Shown here in pieces: positions 1 to 8,985 of a stretch of 29,094 nt of DNA. The stretch covers positions 1 through 29,094 of the forward strand of contig JADJFA010000037.1 in assembly GCA_016708875.1 (NCBI GenBank), written 5' to 3'. Origin of the DNA: Lewinellaceae bacterium. GTDB lineage: Bacteria; Bacteroidota; Bacteroidia; Chitinophagales; Saprospiraceae. A program made the position numbers and the translations under genes. Position 1 is the first letter of the stretch, and each line of letters opens with the position of its first letter. The notes beneath the pieces are model-generated. The model did no database searches, had not been told where the DNA came from, and saw only the letters and a list, made by a program, of their open reading frames with translations.

Positions 1-988
1 GCGATACCAACGCCCAAACAGCCGAAAGCCGCCGCCATTCAAGTCCTCAATTCATTTCTGCCTTTCATTGCGATCTGGATAGCCATGTACGTTTGGCGAG
101 ATGTTTCCATTTGGCTGACGATCGGGCTAGCCGTGGTGAATGCTTTCTTCCTGGTTCGGATTTTTATCATCCAGCACGACTGTGGGCATCAGTCGTTCAC
201 CGGCTCCCGGACAGCGAACAACCTCATCGGCTCGGCTTGCAGTTTTCTGACTTTCATACCCTACCGCTATTGGGCAAAAAACCACAACTACCACCATGGA
301 CACAATGGCATTCTGGGCGAACACCGCGATATTGGCGACATTAACACGCTGACGGTCAGAGAGTTTCGCGCATTAAGCCGTTTTCAACAGTGGAAATACC
401 GGTTTTCCGCAGCGCTCCGGTGCTGTTCCTGATTGGCCCGATGGTGTATATTTTTTACAACAACCGCTTTCCCCCTGGTTCGCATGAAAGGCTGGGAACT
501 GGCCAACCAGGCCCTGCTTTGGAATGACCTGTTCTTGATTTTAATCCATGCAACTCTCATTTATTTCCTTGGCTGGCAGGCGTTTACGCGGGTTCATTTC
601 CCGATTTTGTTGTGCTTTGGCACCATCGCGATCTGGTTTTTATGTGCAGCACCAACATGAACACACATACAAAGCCTGGAAAGACAAGTGGGACTACCTA
701 ACGGCTTCCATTCAGGGAAGTTCGTATTACAAGTTACCAAAGATTTTCCACTGGCTTTCGGGCAACATTGGCTACCACCATATTCATCACCTCAACTCGC
801 TGGTTCCGAACTACGAACTCGCGCGTTGCCACCATGAAAACCCGATTTTTGATCAAGTGGCCAACTCCCTCACATTTGTGCAAAGTCTGTCCTGTATCTT
901 CAACAAACTATGGGATGAAGATCTCGAAAAGATGATTACCTGGCAAGAGTATGTCCGATACCAGAAAAAGGAATTGGCGGCAATCTGA
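1..988 (+). CDS. Fatty acid desaturase (5' end outside window; frame-broken)
   Basis: Membrane di-iron acyl-lipid desaturase, which introduces a double bond into fatty acyl chains. The frame is open from base 1, so the start lies upstream. All three histidine boxes are visible: HDCGHQ (near 175-192), HNYHH (near 286-300) and GYHHIHHL (near 772-795), separated by hydrophobic membrane segments. The reading moves from frame 1 to another frame near 400 (FRSAPVLFLIGP), back to frame 1 near 470 (VRMKGWE), and to frame 2 near 645 (VQHQHEHTYKAW). It ends in TGA at 986-988. Conserved sequence continues across each break, so I treat it as one gene with indels, probably sequencing errors. Substrate and double-bond position cannot be told. 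It has no visible link to the nitrogen-oxide genes that follow. Confidence 0.85.
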
Positions 989-1043
989 CAATTCGACAAA
1001 TAATTGGCGGTCCTATTTTTTTAGAACAAAAGTCCGCTTACGT

Positions 1044-1065
1044 TTGCAGACAAAATACTCTTAAA
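1044..1065. promoter_or_regulatory. Palindromic operator upstream of the Rrf2 regulator gene
   Basis: Copy of the TTTAAGA-N8-TCTTAAA palindrome. The right part, AGACAAAATACTCTTAAA (1048-1065), is identical to the other copies, while the left arm is partly degenerate (TTGC in place of TTTA). It ends 10 bases before the regulator's ATG at 1076. The position suggests autoregulation by the adjacent Rrf2 protein (inference). The same motif occurs at 1536-1557 and 11631-11660. Confidence 0.7.
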
Positions 1066-1075
1066 TAGGAAAGAT

Positions 1076-1510
1076 ATGCGGGTCATTTCAAAATCAGGGG
1101 AATATGGGTTGAGAGCCTTGTTGTTCATGATAGCGCATCGGGAAGAAGGGGCGTTTGTGAGCATACGCGAAATGGCCGAAGAATTAAACATCTCGTTCCA
1201 TTTTTGACCAAAATCCTTCAAGACCTGACCCAAAAAGGTTTTGCATTCTTATCGAGGCCCAAATGGCGGTATCGCTTTCTGATACAACCAGAAAACATCC
1301 TCTTTGGCTGATGTAATCCGGGCACTGGAAGGCGATGATTTTTTTGACAAATGCCTGCTTGGGCTGCCCGGTTGCGGCGAGCAAAGACCCTGCCCGATGC
1401 ACCATTATTGGAAAACGATCAAAGCAAGCTTGAAAGAAGAATTTGAAACGACTTCGCTGGCCGATTTGGGTCAATCCACTCGGCAAAATCGCTTTCGTTT
1501 GATGGCATGA
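1076..1510 (+). CDS. Rrf2-family Fe-S transcriptional regulator, NsrR/IscR-like (frame-broken)
   Basis: Winged-helix Rrf2 regulator, probably an NO or redox sensor. The first part begins MRVISKSGEYGLRALLFMIA and runs through the recognition-helix region (IREMAEELNISFHF). A base is missing in the T-run near 1200, after which LTKILQDLTQKG and RGPNGGIAL continue in other frames. The C-terminal part (1304-1510) carries the Fe-S ligand pattern C-X6-C-X5-C in CLLGLPGCGEQRPC followed by MHHYW, as in NsrR and IscR proteins. The start ATG at 1076 gives the standard Rrf2 N-terminus. It lies directly upstream of the NO reductase gene, and both have the same palindrome in front, which supports an NsrR-like role (inference). 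The symbol nsrR is not assigned because IscR-like and RsrR-like proteins share the cysteine pattern. Confidence 0.85.
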
Positions 1511-1535
1511 ACGATTTTGGTTTTTTTTGTTCTTA

Positions 1536-1557
1536 TTTAAGACAAAATACTCTTTAA
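1536..1557. promoter_or_regulatory. Palindromic operator at the NO reductase promoter
   Basis: TTTAAGA (1536-1542), an 8-base spacer and a right arm TCTTTAA (1551-1557), nearly identical to the sites upstream of the Rrf2 gene and ric. It lies 32-53 bases before the qNOR start at 1589. A weak -33-like TTTG at 1526-1529 and a -7-like TACTCTTT at 1548-1555 place the palindrome across the likely promoter. Bound protein would then block transcription (inference). Confidence 0.75.
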
Positions 1558-1588
1558 TATTCTTTTTACTTCCAAACCTTCCCGCATC

Positions 1589-4018
1589 ATGCGTACAAAA
1601 GGTACATTGCCAACAGAGGGTCAGGAACCCGCAGCAGAAGGCGCCACCAAGAACATCAGCTACCTAATGAACACTAAGAACTGGTGGCAACCGCTCCTGT
1701 TCATTTTGATCATCAGTGTTGCCGGGGTGGGTCTGATTGGTTATCAAACTTATGTGGATGCCCCGCCTATGACCGGATTCAAATCACCTTCCGGCGAAAC
1801 TTTAATTGACAAAACGACCATTGAAAGAGGACAAATAGTCTTTCACAAATATGCCTTGATGGAATACGGCTCCTTCTTTGGCGATGGGGCCCAAAGAGGC
1901 CCTGATTTTACCGCCGAGGCATTGCACCAAATCACGGTATATATGAATGAGTATTATGTCGAAGCCTTTAAAAAGAGCAAGGCAGAGAGGCCACCGACAT
2001 GGAAAAGAAAATCATAGGAGAAAACATCAAAACGGAACTAAAAGACAACAAATACAACAAAGCAGAGAACATTGTCTTGCTATCAGACGCCCAAACCTAC
2101 GCTCTGGAACACTTGAAAAAGTATTATACAGACCTTTTTATAGACAACAACCCAGAAGGCTCATTCCCTCCTAAAAATTACATCACTGATCGAAAAGAGA
2201 CGGAAGATTTGGCCGCCTTCTTCTTTTGGGGGGCCTGGGTTTGCGTCACGGAACGGCCGGGCACCAATTTCAGTTATACCCATAACTGGCCATTTGACCC
2301 CACCGCAGGGAATACACCCACATCGCCCGTCATCCTGTGGAGTGTACTTGGGCTTTTAGCATTTGTTCTAGCTTGTGGCATCGTACTTTATTTCATTGGG
2401 CAATACAATCAGCTTTCCAATAAATTTTTCAAACCCTCCAGCAAAGGACCTCCTCACGGCTGAGCGGGTGAGTAGTTTCAAACCAACACAGACCCAGCGC
2501 GCCACGTACAAATTTTTCTTGGTGGCCATTCTGCTTTTCTTCCTACAAGTGTTGAGCGGGATATTCACGATCAACGATTTTGTCAACTTTTTAGGGTTTT
2601 TCGGGATTCACCCTTCCAGAGGTGCTGCCAGTCACGATCACCCGGAGCTGGCATCTGATGTTATCGCTTTATTGGATTTCCACTTGCTGGATCGCCTCCT
2701 CCATTTTTATCCTTCCTATTTTAGCCAAAAAGGAAATCCCAGGGCAGCTACGCCTGGTCAACATACTCTTTGTCATGCTTTTCGTCTTGGCGGGCGGTTC
2801 CTGGCGGGGATGGTCATGGGGCCAAAAGGAATATTTGGTTCCTGGTGGCACTTGCTGGGACACCAAGGCTGGGAATACGTTGATTTTGGCAAGATTTATC
2901 AGGGTTTGCTGATGGCTATTTTCATTCTGTGGGGGGTGGTCGTTTACCGCGGAGTTAAACCAGCCTTTATCAAACGAGAACCCTGGAATCTCCCCAACTG
3001 GATTTTTTATTCCGTCGTTGGCATCCCTTTGCTGTTCATTTCCGGTTTTGTGGCGAAGCCGGAGACCAATTTTGTCATTGCCGACTTTTGGCGCTGGATG
3101 GTGATTCACATGTGGGTAGAGGCTTTTTTTGAAGTATTTATCACTGTCATCGTCAGTTATTTGATGGTTTTGATGGGTTTGGTCAGTCGCCAGGCCGCCA
3201 TTAGAGTGGTGTATTTTGCTACCATTCTTTTCCTTGGCACAGGCCTTTTGGGCATTTCCCACAACTTTTATTGGATTGCAAAACCTGTGGCGACCATGGC
3301 GCTGGGTTCTGTTTTTTCTACCCTGCAATTTGGCCCCTTGATTCTCTTAACCGTAGAAGCATGGCGGTTCAAGAATATGCCCAGAATGGCAGTCAATGGC
3401 ATTGAGCACAAACAATTAGGCAATTTTGGATTCCCCGAAGTTTTCCTGTTTCTCGTGGCTGTCAACTTCTGGAATTTCTTCGGAGCAGGCGTCATGGGCA
3501 TCATTGTCAACCTGCCCATCATGAATTATTTTGAACACGGATCCTACCTGACCGTCAACCATGCCCACGCTGCGCTGATGGGGGTTTACGGCAATATTTC
3601 GCTTGCTGCCTTGCTATTTGCCTCAAGATTGTTGCTCAAATCAAGCAATTGGAGTGAAAAACTGGTCAAGTTTTCCTTCTGGTCCATCAATGGAGGTTTA
3701 ATGCTGATGGTTATCTTAGATTTATTCCCGGCGGGTGCAATCCAATTCAAATCCATTGTGGACAATGGACTTTGGTATGCCCGTTCGGATGCGTTTATAG
3801 GTGGCGGTGTTTTTAAATCCCTGACCTGGCTGCGCGGCATCGGCGCTTCTTTATTCTTCTTTGGCGGCGTGATTCCATTGGCCTGGTTTATTGTCACCAG
3901 AGCTCGTTCGCTCAAATCGGCCTCTGGCGCCCAACAAGAATTGGATGATTTAGCCGGAGACGATCTGGAGCCTGAAAATCAACCTAAACCAGAAGAACCT
4001 TGTAACTGTTCATTCTAA
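1589..4018 (+). CDS. norB: Quinol-dependent nitric oxide reductase (qNOR, NorB/NorZ type; frame-broken)
   Basis: Heme-copper-superfamily membrane enzyme reducing 2 NO to N2O with electrons from quinol. The N-terminal membrane anchor (WWQPLLFILIISVAGVGLIGY) precedes the qNOR-specific periplasmic extension (GQIVFHKYALMEYGSFFGDG, then RGPDFTAEAL), so it is the single-subunit quinol type and not cNOR. Further on come TRSWHLMLSLYWISTCWI, HMWVEAFFEVF, GISHNFYWI and NHAHAALMGVYG, which hold the heme and FeB histidines and the conserved glutamate. The total of about 800 codons fits qNOR (about 750 aa). Frames change near 1975-2000, 2463, 2610-2630 and 2820. ATG 1589 is used; a second ATG at 1667 (MNTKNWW) is an equally family-like start. 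It is probably controlled by the upstream palindrome and Rrf2 protein. Confidence 0.93.
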
Positions 4019-4039
4019 ATTTCAACAAAACACAATGTC

Positions 4040-5474
4040 ATGAAATGTATTAAACACATCCGAATCCTGTTCGTGGCCGTCTGCGGTCACCACTTTTTCC
4101 AATCCTGCCGCAATGACGAGCTTTCGCCATCAGATCTTTCGCAGACAAAATCATTTGATTACCAGGTGTACAAAGCCTGGAACAACAAATACATGGAACT
4201 CGACCGCTATGCCAAAGGCAACCGGCCGGGCACCGGGCCACGAGCGCTGGCCTACATGGGTTTGTCCGCGTATGAGTCCGTGGTAGCCGGAATGCCGGAA
4301 TACAACTCCATGGAACTTCAATATCCCGGGCTTTTGCTTCCAAAAGTGGAAAATGGAAAAGAATATTACTGGCCTGCCTGTGTCAATGCGTCTTATGCCT
4401 ATTTGATGAAGAGATTCTTTTCGCAAATGGAAATTGAATATTCAGACCTTTTTACCAGTATTGACCACCTTCACTCCGTTCTGTACGGGCAATATGCCAA
4501 TCAAACTACCCCGGAAATTCTGGAGCGTTCTGAAGCGTACGGAAGATCAGTGGCAACCGCCATTTACGAGTGGGAAAAACAAGATTATGCGGGACACAAT
4601 GCATTCTTAAACCCACAACCAAACGATTACCAACCACCTGTGGGGCCTGGTCTCTGGCAACCTACCTGGTCGGATTATGGTGCTGCCATGTTCCCATTTT
4701 GGGGCGAGGTACGTTGTTTTGCCATGGATCCCTCGGATCTTATTGCCCGTGCCCCATATCCCTACAGTGAGGACGAGGGTTCTCCCTTTTACGCGCAGGC
4801 CTTTGAGACGTACAGCGCAGTTAATAACGTAACCAGCAATGGTCCCGGAGCACACGATGCAAGGTGGAGAGCAGAATTCTGGAGCGACGACATGGTGGAT
4901 CTGACTTTTGGTCCGCCAACACACCTCTCGGCGGTGGCCACCCAGGTGGCAGAAAAAGAAAACCTGAATCTTGCACAATGCGCCGAACTGTTCGCCAAAA
5001 TAGGCATGGCTATGAGCGATGCCGGTGTTGCGCTTTGGAAATCGAAATATGTCTACAATGTTGAACGGCCCATCACCTATATCCGGCGGGTATTGTCCCA
5101 AAAGTATCCGGAAGCTGCCAACTGGAAAACCATTTTGAACAACCCGCTTACGGGTGTAACTGGTTTCACCCCTGCTTTTCCAGCCTATCCTTCCGGTCAC
5201 TCCGGTTTTGAGGCGCAGGAGCAAAAATCTTGTCTTCTCCTTTGAATACAACCCGGAACATTCAGGTACTTACACCTTTACAGACCTGTGTCACAAAGAC
5301 CGGGTTGAATTTCTGGGCACGCCCCGCACGTTCACGTCCTTCAAAGCATTGGGCGATGAAGATGCCTACTCCCGAATCCCTTTGGGTGTGCACTTTCGGA
5401 TGGATTGTGATGAAGGCGTACGAATTGGAGAACTGGCCGCACAGCGGGTGCTGGAATTGCCCTGGAAGAAATGA
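4040..5474 (+). CDS. Vanadium-dependent haloperoxidase-type PAP2 superfamily lipoprotein (frame-broken)
   Basis: Exported acid-phosphatase/haloperoxidase fold protein. The N-terminus is a hydrophobic signal ending in a lipobox-like FFQSC, so it is probably a lipoprotein. The three PAP2/haloperoxidase motifs are in order: K-X-RP in KSKYVYNVERPITYIR (about residues 333-348), PSGH in PAYPSGHSGF (about 384-387), and SRIPLGVHFRMD near 5376-5407 with the catalytic-type histidine. The frame breaks twice just after PSGH: AGAKILSS reads in a third frame near 5215, then YNPEHSGTYTFTDLCH continues to TGA 5474. The haloperoxidase fold is well supported, but whether it binds vanadate and halogenates or acts as a phosphatase cannot be decided. 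It starts 21 bases after the qNOR stop, so cotranscription is possible. Confidence 0.85.
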
Positions 5475-5561
5475 ACGGCAGGTGATTTATATCAATTGCC
5501 CGGTATGAATACTGCACTTATTTTGGGTTAACGCCAAAAAACCTTGAGATCATTTATTCAA

Positions 5562-5613
5562 GCAGGGCTGCGATCTTCCTACTGTACCAATCGCAGTCCT
5601 GCATTTTTATTTC
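5562..5613 (+). terminator. Rho-independent terminator after the haloperoxidase-type gene
   Basis: Stem arms GCAGGGCTGCGAT (5562-5574) and ATCGCAGTCCTGC (5590-5602) pair over 13 bases with one G-T pair around a 15-base loop. The T-rich ATTTTTATTTC follows. It lies about 90 bases after the haloperoxidase-type stop and separates that gene from tryptophanase. Confidence 0.7.
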
Positions 5614-5748
5614 AACAGGACAAATCCGGCAAGCACCACACCCATTGACCGATGTCTTGCCTCTGGCTGATTGTGATCATCTTCCGGCGAAATCTCAACC
5701 CCAACCTTTGTGCCTATTATCAAGGTTTATTTAGGTTGCCTTCTTTCG

Positions 5749-7122
5749 ATGAATTTCAAAACGATCATAGAACCCTTCCGCATCAAAACCGTGGAGCGGA
5801 TTCGGCTCACTACCCAGAAGAAAGGGAAACCTTCCTTCAAAACGCCCATTACAATCCTTTTTTACTGCATTCCACAGAAGTGATTATTGACCTGCTGACC
5901 GACAGCGGCACCTCGGCCATGAGCAGCGAACAATGGGCGGGCATCATGCGGGGCGATGAAAGTTATGCGGGCGCCACCAGTTGGCTGCGCATGGAAAAGG
6001 CCATCCAGGACCTCACGGGTTGCCCCTATATTTTACCCACACACCAGGGCCGGGCGGCAGAACATTTGTTGTATTCCCGCATTGGCGGACCCGGAAAAGT
6101 GTTCATTAGCAATACGCACTTTGATACCACTCGGGCCAATATCGAATTCACTGGCGCTCAGGCCATTGACTGTCCCATTTCCGAAAACAGCGACCCTTCG
6201 CTGTTGCACCCTTTTAAAGGAAACCTCGACACGGACAAACTTGAAACAAACATCGCCCTTATTTGGGGCCGAAAACATCGCTGCTGTCATCCTCACGGTG
6301 ACCAACAACAGTGGCGGCGGGCAGCCGGTGAGCATGGAAAATGCCCGCGCTGTCGCTGAAATCTGCAAAAAACACGGCATCCGCTTTATTCTGGATGCTT
6401 GCAGAATTGCGGAGAATGCCTGGTTTATTAAACACCGCGAAGCCGGTTTTGAAAACACTACGTACCGCGAAATTGCCCAACAAATGTTTGCCCTTGCCGA
6501 CGGCAGCATCATGAGCGCAAAAAAAGACGCTCTGGTAAACATGGGCGGTTTCCTCGCCCTCCGCGACCTGGACCTGGCGGTGCAATGCCGAACGGTACTT
6601 ATTGTGACCGAAGGTTTTTCCACTTACGGCGGACTTTCCGGTCGGGATATGGAAGCCATTGCTATTGGGCTGGAGGAGGTTTTTGAGCCTGATTATTTGA
6701 ATTATCGCATAAAAAGCACGGCATATTTGGCCGACAAACTGTACGCGCTTGGTGTTCCAATCATGCGTCCTGCAGGCGGACATGCGGTATGTAGATGCCG
6801 GGCGTTTTATCCCAATATCCCATTAGACCAATATCCGGGGCAGGTAATGGCCTGCGAACTGTATCGCTTGGGTGGCATCCGATGCTGTGAAATCGGATCT
6901 GTCATGTTTGGGAAATACGGTGCCGATGGAAAACTCATCCCGGCCAAGATGGATTTGGTTCGGCTCGCTATTCCGCGACGGGTATATACCCAAAGTCATC
7001 TGGATTATGTCGCCGAAGCTTTTGGCGAACTGACGAAGCACCGGGATAAAAAGTCGGGGTACAAAATCGTGTACGAGCCGCCTTTTTTGAGACATTTCAC
7101 GGCGCGGTTTGAAGCGGTTTGA
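5749..7122 (+). CDS. tnaA: Tryptophanase (L-tryptophan indole-lyase; frame-broken)
   Basis: PLP enzyme of the beta-eliminating lyase family, cleaving tryptophan to indole, pyruvate and ammonia. The start at 5749 gives MNFKTIIEPFRIKTVERIRL, the family N-terminus. The frame then shifts near 5820 (TFLQNAHYNPFLLHS), returns near 6270 (ENIAAVILTVTNNSGGGQPVS) and has a small double indel near 6790 in the expected AGGHAVYVDAG stretch. Visible motifs are LLTDSGTSAMS, PTHQGRAAEH, the PLP lysine region SIMSAKKDALVNMGG, and FSTYGGLSGRDME. The C-terminus reads LRHFTARF. The histidine there corresponds to His463 of E. coli TnaA, where tyrosine phenol-lyase has Phe, and this favours tryptophanase. hemN begins 22 bases after its stop, so the two are probably one transcript. 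Confidence 0.88.
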
Positions 7123-7144
7123 TTTCACTCAAGACAACTGTAAA

Positions 7145-8482
7145 ATGGAAAATTTACTCGAAAAATACGATATCCCCGCACCACGCTATACCAGTTACCC
7201 AACGGTGCCTTATTGGGAAGCCGACACCCTTTCGGAAAAAGAATGGACCGACCATGTGGTACAAGTGTTCCAGCGGGATCACCATTTGAGCCTATATATC
7301 CACCTGCCTTTTTGCGAAAGGTTGTGTACCTATTGTGGCTGCAATAAGCACATCACGACCAATCACAAAGTGGAAGAGCCATACATTGAGGCTGTTCTAG
7401 CGGAATGGAAATTGTACACCGACCGTTTGCCGGGCCGACCAGTATTGAGCGAACTGCACCTGGGCGGTGGTACACCCACGTTTTTTCATCCGGAAAGCCT
7501 GCGGGAATTGTTGGAGTCTATTTTTGCCACGGTGGACATTGCGCCTGAACATGAATTCAGTTTTGAGGCCCATCCGGCAAGTACAACCGAGGAGCATTTG
7601 GAGGTTTTGTACGAACTTGGTTTCAGGCGAATCAGCATCGGTGTGCAGGACGTGGACGAGAAGATTTTGCATGTCATTCGACGATATCAAACCATTGCAC
7701 AAGTCAAATTCGTGACCGAAACGGCTCGCGCAATTGGATATGATTCCGTCAATTTCGATCTCATTTTCGGGCTTCCTTTTCAGAAACAAGAGCACATTAT
7801 CAAAACCATGGAATTGGTTGGCTCGCTGATGCCCGATCGAATTGCATTCTACAGTTACGCGCACGTCCCCTGGCTGAAAAACGGCCAACGCGCTTTTGAT
7901 GAAAACGACCTGCCCAATGCTGTTGACAAACGGGCACTGTATGAATTAGGCAAAGATTTGCTGGAGCAATTGGGTTATTACGATGTGGGCATGGATCACT
8001 TTTCACTTGAAAAAGATGCCTTGTTTCAGTCGGCTCAAACGGGTACGCTGCACCGTAATTTTATGGGCTATACCCCGGTCTTCACGCCCCTGACCATCGG
8101 ATTGGGCGCCTCTGCCATCGGGGATACCACCAGCGCTTTTGCCCAGAACCTGAAAACTGTGGCCGAGTATCAAAATACGGTGGCAACAGGGCATCTTCCC
8201 TTGTTGCGCGGGCATATTTTGACAGCAGAAGACCTGAAAATCAGACAGCATATCCTGAATTTAATGTGCCGTTACCAAACAAGTTGGCAGCCTGGCGATC
8301 AAAGGGATGTTATTTTGGCAAGACTAGCCGAGCCTGTAACCGACGGACTGGTAGAAATTGGTCCTTCTGGGGTTCGGGTCACGGAACTTGGCAAAGGCTA
8401 TTTGCGCAATATCTGCCTGGCATTTGATGCGCGTTACTGGGATAAAATGCCCAGTGGACGGGTGTTTAGTCAGGCAGTTTAA
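7145..8482 (+). CDS. hemN: Oxygen-independent coproporphyrinogen III oxidase (radical SAM)
   Basis: Radical SAM enzyme that oxidatively decarboxylates coproporphyrinogen III to protoporphyrinogen IX without oxygen, allowing heme synthesis in anoxia. The gene is intact at 445 aa, the usual HemN length. The start at 7145 gives MENLLEKYDIPAPRYTSYPT, the typical HemN opening. The 4Fe-4S/SAM motif is C57-X3-C61-X2-C64 with a following Cys66 (CERLCTYCGC), and LGGGTPTFF supplies the SAM-binding glycine motif. The C-terminal HemN domain (about 370-440) includes MCRYQTSW and the closing DGLVEIGPSGVRVTELGKGYLRNI region. Anaerobic heme supply fits a locus coding for heme-dependent NO reductase and cytochrome c. 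It follows tryptophanase closely, and a kinase gene starts 9 bases after its stop. Confidence 0.96.
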   Translation: MENLLEKYDIPAPRYTSYPTVPYWEADTLSEKEWTDHVVQVFQRDHHLSLYIHLPFCERLCTYCGCNKHITTNHKVEEPYIEAVLAEWKLYTDRLPGRPVLSELHLGGGTPTFFHPESLRELLESIFATVDIAPEHEFSFEAHPASTTEEHLEVLYELGFRRISIGVQDVDEKILHVIRRYQTIAQVKFVTETARAIGYDSVNFDLIFGLPFQKQEHIIKTMELVGSLMPDRIAFYSYAHVPWLKNGQRAFDENDLPNAVDKRALYELGKDLLEQLGYYDVGMDHFSLEKDALFQSAQTGTLHRNFMGYTPVFTPLTIGLGASAIGDTTSAFAQNLKTVAEYQNTVATGHLPLLRGHILTAEDLKIRQHILNLMCRYQTSWQPGDQRDVILARLAEPVTDGLVEIGPSGVRVTELGKGYLRNICLAFDARYWDKMPSGRVFSQAV

Positions 8483-8491
8483 TCTTAACCC

Positions 8492-8985
8492 ATGCTTCTC
8501 CTCATCACCGGATTACCCGGCTCTGGCAAAACAACCATTGCCCGAGCCTTTGCAGCCCTAACCGGGGCCAGGCATTTCAATAGCGATGCCCTCCGCCGCG
8601 AGTTGGGATTGATGGGACATTACCATCTGGAAGACAAGGAGAAAGTGTACGCCAAGCTTGCTTCAACACGCCCGGGAATCCTTGGAGCGCGGGAGAAACG
8701 GTGGTGGTGGACAGCAGCTTTTTTAAAGAAAGTGTCCGGGAACCGTTTAAAGCACTTGCAGCCGAATGCGGCGTACCCTTGCGCTGGGTGGAAGTGCGAG
8801 CCAGTGAAGACACATTACGCGAGCGATTGAGCCATCCCCGGCCCGACAGTGAAGCAGATTTTAAGGTGTACGAGCAAATACGGGATCAATTCGAGCCTTT
8901 GCCGGAAGATCGGCTCATCATCCAAACGGACACCGAAACGCCAGCATCCGCCGCAGAAAAAATCCAACAATTCCTCAACGCATGA
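8492..8985 (+). CDS. Small P-loop kinase, AAA_33/COG0645-like (frame-broken)
   Basis: Predicted ATP-dependent kinase of unknown substrate. It opens with MLLLITGLPGSGKTTIARAF, a Walker A motif at residues 7-15, then FNSDALRRELG, the DxxR-like substrate/lid element seen in zeta-toxin and gluconate-kinase-like enzymes. A frame change near 8660-8690 moves the reading to ETVVVDSSFFKESVREPF, WVEVRASEDTLRERL and the end QQFLNA. The total of about 164 codons suits this compact family. Its stop overlaps the start of the next gene by ATGA, showing translational coupling. In many bacteria such a kinase domain is fused behind an aminoglycoside-phosphotransferase-like domain (COG2187-type proteins). Here the two parts are separate neighbours in the opposite order. 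Confidence 0.75.

Noticed and set aside
2669..3328. Long minus-strand open frame opposite the qNOR gene
   Set aside because: It lies wholly antisense to conserved qNOR sequence, has no family features and no start signals.
4607..5251. 214-codon minus-strand frame opposite the haloperoxidase-type gene
   Set aside because: Antisense shadow of a gene with clear PAP2 motifs; composition is not protein-like.
5749..7122. Tyrosine phenol-lyase
   Set aside because: The C-terminal LRHFTARF has the tryptophanase-type histidine where tyrosine phenol-lyase has phenylalanine, though SAKKDALVNMGG is somewhat phenol-lyase-like.
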